A DNA stretch of 16,088 nucleotides from an uncultured Clostridia bacterium (GTDB lineage Bacteria; Bacillota; Clostridia; TANB77; CAG-508), in assembly GCA_947632525.1 (NCBI GenBank), contig CANRPQ010000023.1, positions 1 through 16,088 on the forward strand, written 5' to 3'. The notes under the pieces were generated by a model that saw nothing but the letters and a program-made list of their open reading frames with translations, did no database searches and was not told the origin of the DNA. Positions 15,047 through 16,088 of this stretch are shown here, in pieces (position 1 is the first letter of the stretch; each line of letters opens with the position of its first letter). Position numbers and translations under genes: made by a program.

Positions 15047-15910
15047 ATGCCAACAAAAAAAACTGGATTAGGGAAAGGACTAGAAGCATTATTTAGTGAA
15101 AATCAGTTAACGAAAGAGGAAGAAAGAAAGCTAAAAGAGGGAGAAGAAATAGTACAAAGTATTAAAGCTATAGAAATTGAGCCAAATAGAGATCAACCAA
15201 GAAGAACTTTTTCATCAGAATCAATAGAAGAACTTGCAAAATCAATTGAAAGATATGGAATAATTCAACCAATCATCGTTACAAAACAAGAAGGTTATTA
15301 TGAAATAGTTGCAGGTGAAAGAAGATGGAGAGCAGCGAAAAAAGCAGGATTAAAGGAAATTCCTTGTATAGTAAGAGAAAGTGACGAACGTAAAAATAAA
15401 GAGATAGCATTAATTGAAAATATTCAAAGGGAAGACTTAAACCCTATTGATAAAGCAAGAGGATTTAGAAAACTTATAGATGATTATGGAATGACGCAAC
15501 AACAATTAGCAGATACTATAGGTTTAAATAGAAGTACAGTTACAAATACATTAAGATTACTAAATTTAGATGACAGAGTTATTGAATTAGCAATAGAAGG
15601 AAAATTAACAGAAGGACATTGCAGGTCTTTACTTTCATATGACAATCCAGACAAGCAATATGAAGCAGCACTTAGAATAATAGAAAAAGGTGAAACAGTA
15701 AGAGATATAGAAAAAAGAGTACAAGATAAGAAAAAGGTTTCTAAAAAATATGAAGAGAGAAGAGAAGCTATTTGTAGGGATATAGAAGACTCATTCCAAA
15801 GCTTTTTTGGAACAAAAGTAACACTAAATGCAGGAAAAAGAAGTGGAAAGATTATAATACAATATTCTACTAATGACGAATTAGAAAGAATATTAAATTT
15901 AATAAAATAA
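15047..15910 (+). CDS. parB: Chromosome partitioning protein ParB (Spo0J)
   Basis: ParB/Spo0J is a CTP-dependent DNA clamp that loads at parS and spreads, directing origin segregation and SMC loading. The protein has 287 residues. The N-terminus KKTGLGKGLEALF is the usual ParA-interacting peptide. The CTP-binding region includes GERRWRAAK (90-98) and ENIQREDLNP (124-133). The helix-turn-helix lies at 149-171 (MTQQQLADTIGLNRSTVTNTLRL). A C-terminal dimerisation region follows from about 230. AGGAGTGA precedes the ATG. The pair is Spo0J-like rather than Noc-like, because it directly follows parA. No full parS palindrome was seen in the window. Confidence 0.97.
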   Translation: MPTKKTGLGKGLEALFSENQLTKEEERKLKEGEEIVQSIKAIEIEPNRDQPRRTFSSESIEELAKSIERYGIIQPIIVTKQEGYYEIVAGERRWRAAKKAGLKEIPCIVRESDERKNKEIALIENIQREDLNPIDKARGFRKLIDDYGMTQQQLADTIGLNRSTVTNTLRLLNLDDRVIELAIEGKLTEGHCRSLLSYDNPDKQYEAALRIIEKGETVRDIEKRVQDKKKVSKKYEERREAICRDIEDSFQSFFGTKVTLNAGKRSGKIIIQYSTNDELERILNLIK

Positions 15911-15929
15911 AATTACCAAAAAATTACTA

Positions 15930-15959
15930 TTGACAAATAAAGGCTAAATGTGTTAAGAT
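15930..15959 (+). promoter_or_regulatory. tRNA-Ser promoter
   Basis: TTGACA (15930-15935) and TAAGAT (15954-15959) are 18 bp apart. Transcription would start near 15966, within a hairpin (15965-15971 with 15980-15986, 7 bp, 8-nt loop) that would be the 5' leader removed by RNase P. Confidence 0.6.
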
Positions 15960-15992
15960 ATATACTGTTACCGGTTTTAGTAACAGATATAC

Positions 15993-16084
15993 GCAGAGGT
16001 GGTCGAGTTGGTTTATGGCACCAGTCTTGAAAATTGGCGTAGGTTAATAGCCTACCGTGGGTTCGAATCCCACCCTCTGCGCCA
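15993..16084 (+). tRNA. tRNA-Ser, anticodon UGA
   Basis: The acceptor GCAGAGG (15993-15999) pairs with CCTCTGC (16074-16080). Discriminator G (16081) and an encoded CCA (16082-16084) follow. The anticodon stem CCAGT/ATTGG (16021-16025 with 16033-16037, one G-U pair) encloses loop CTTGAAA with anticodon TGA at 16028-16030. A long variable arm (GTAGG/CCTAC near 16039-16055) marks it as a type II tRNA, and the T arm GTGGG-TTCGAAT-CCCAC (16057-16073) is complete. Anticodon, discriminator and long arm agree on serine (UCN codons). The window ends 4 nt later, so further tRNA genes may follow. Confidence 0.97.
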
Positions 16085-16088
16085 TTTT

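Noticed and set aside
15690..15697. parS half-site GTGAAACA inside parB
   Set aside because: The other half of the palindrome is missing, and 8 nt is within chance.

Overview
This window is the chromosomal replication origin region of a very A+T-rich, low-GC Gram-positive bacterium, most likely a member of the Clostridia or a related Bacillota lineage. The assignment rests on gene order (gyrB-recF-dnaN-oriC-dnaA diverging from rpmH-rnpA-yidD-yidC-jag-mnmE-mnmG-rsmG-parA-parB) and on Bacillota-type proteins (Jag/KhpB, RsmG and Soj/Spo0J next to the origin). No species can be named from sequence alone.

Layout. Positions 1-47 hold the first codons of a leftward gene of unknown function that runs off the window. 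Positions 48-989 contain no convincing protein gene. They hold a 15-bp A+T-rich tandem repeat (91-175), a Spo0A-box-like element (370-386), and a candidate uncharacterised structured RNA (about 480-928). That RNA candidate has its two ends joined by an 18-bp helix and is followed directly by a strong terminator hairpin. Positions 990-6975 carry gyrB, recF, dnaN and dnaA, all leftward. The dnaN-dnaA gap (5290-5613) is the main oriC, with an A+T-rich unwinding element, a run of DnaA-trios (TAG/TAA triplets) and a cluster of DnaA boxes. A second, smaller DnaA-box cluster lies in the dnaA leader (7004-7035), giving a bipartite origin.

Rightward from 7205 come rpmH (44 aa), a terminator/attenuator, rnpA overlapping yidD, then yidC and jag. 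A nested terminator hairpin is followed by mnmE, a 159-bp gap with a tandem 0A-like box, mnmG and rsmG, then another terminator. parA (TTG start, with its own near-consensus promoter) and parB follow, and last a tRNA-Ser(UGA) gene with its own promoter.

The genes cover replication initiation (DnaA), the sliding clamp (DnaN), gap repair (RecF), supercoiling (GyrB), ribosome and RNase P parts (L34, RnpA), membrane protein insertion (YidC, YidD, Jag), wobble-uridine tRNA modification (MnmE with MnmG), 16S rRNA methylation (RsmG) and origin segregation (ParA/ParB). All protein genes point away from the origin. The + strand is pyrimidine-rich left of the origin and purine-rich right of it, as expected for two replichores diverging from this point. 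Compared with Bacillus subtilis, the yaaA (S4-domain) and remB genes are missing between dnaN and gyrB, gyrA does not follow gyrB, noc is missing between rsmG and parA, and no parS site was found by eye.
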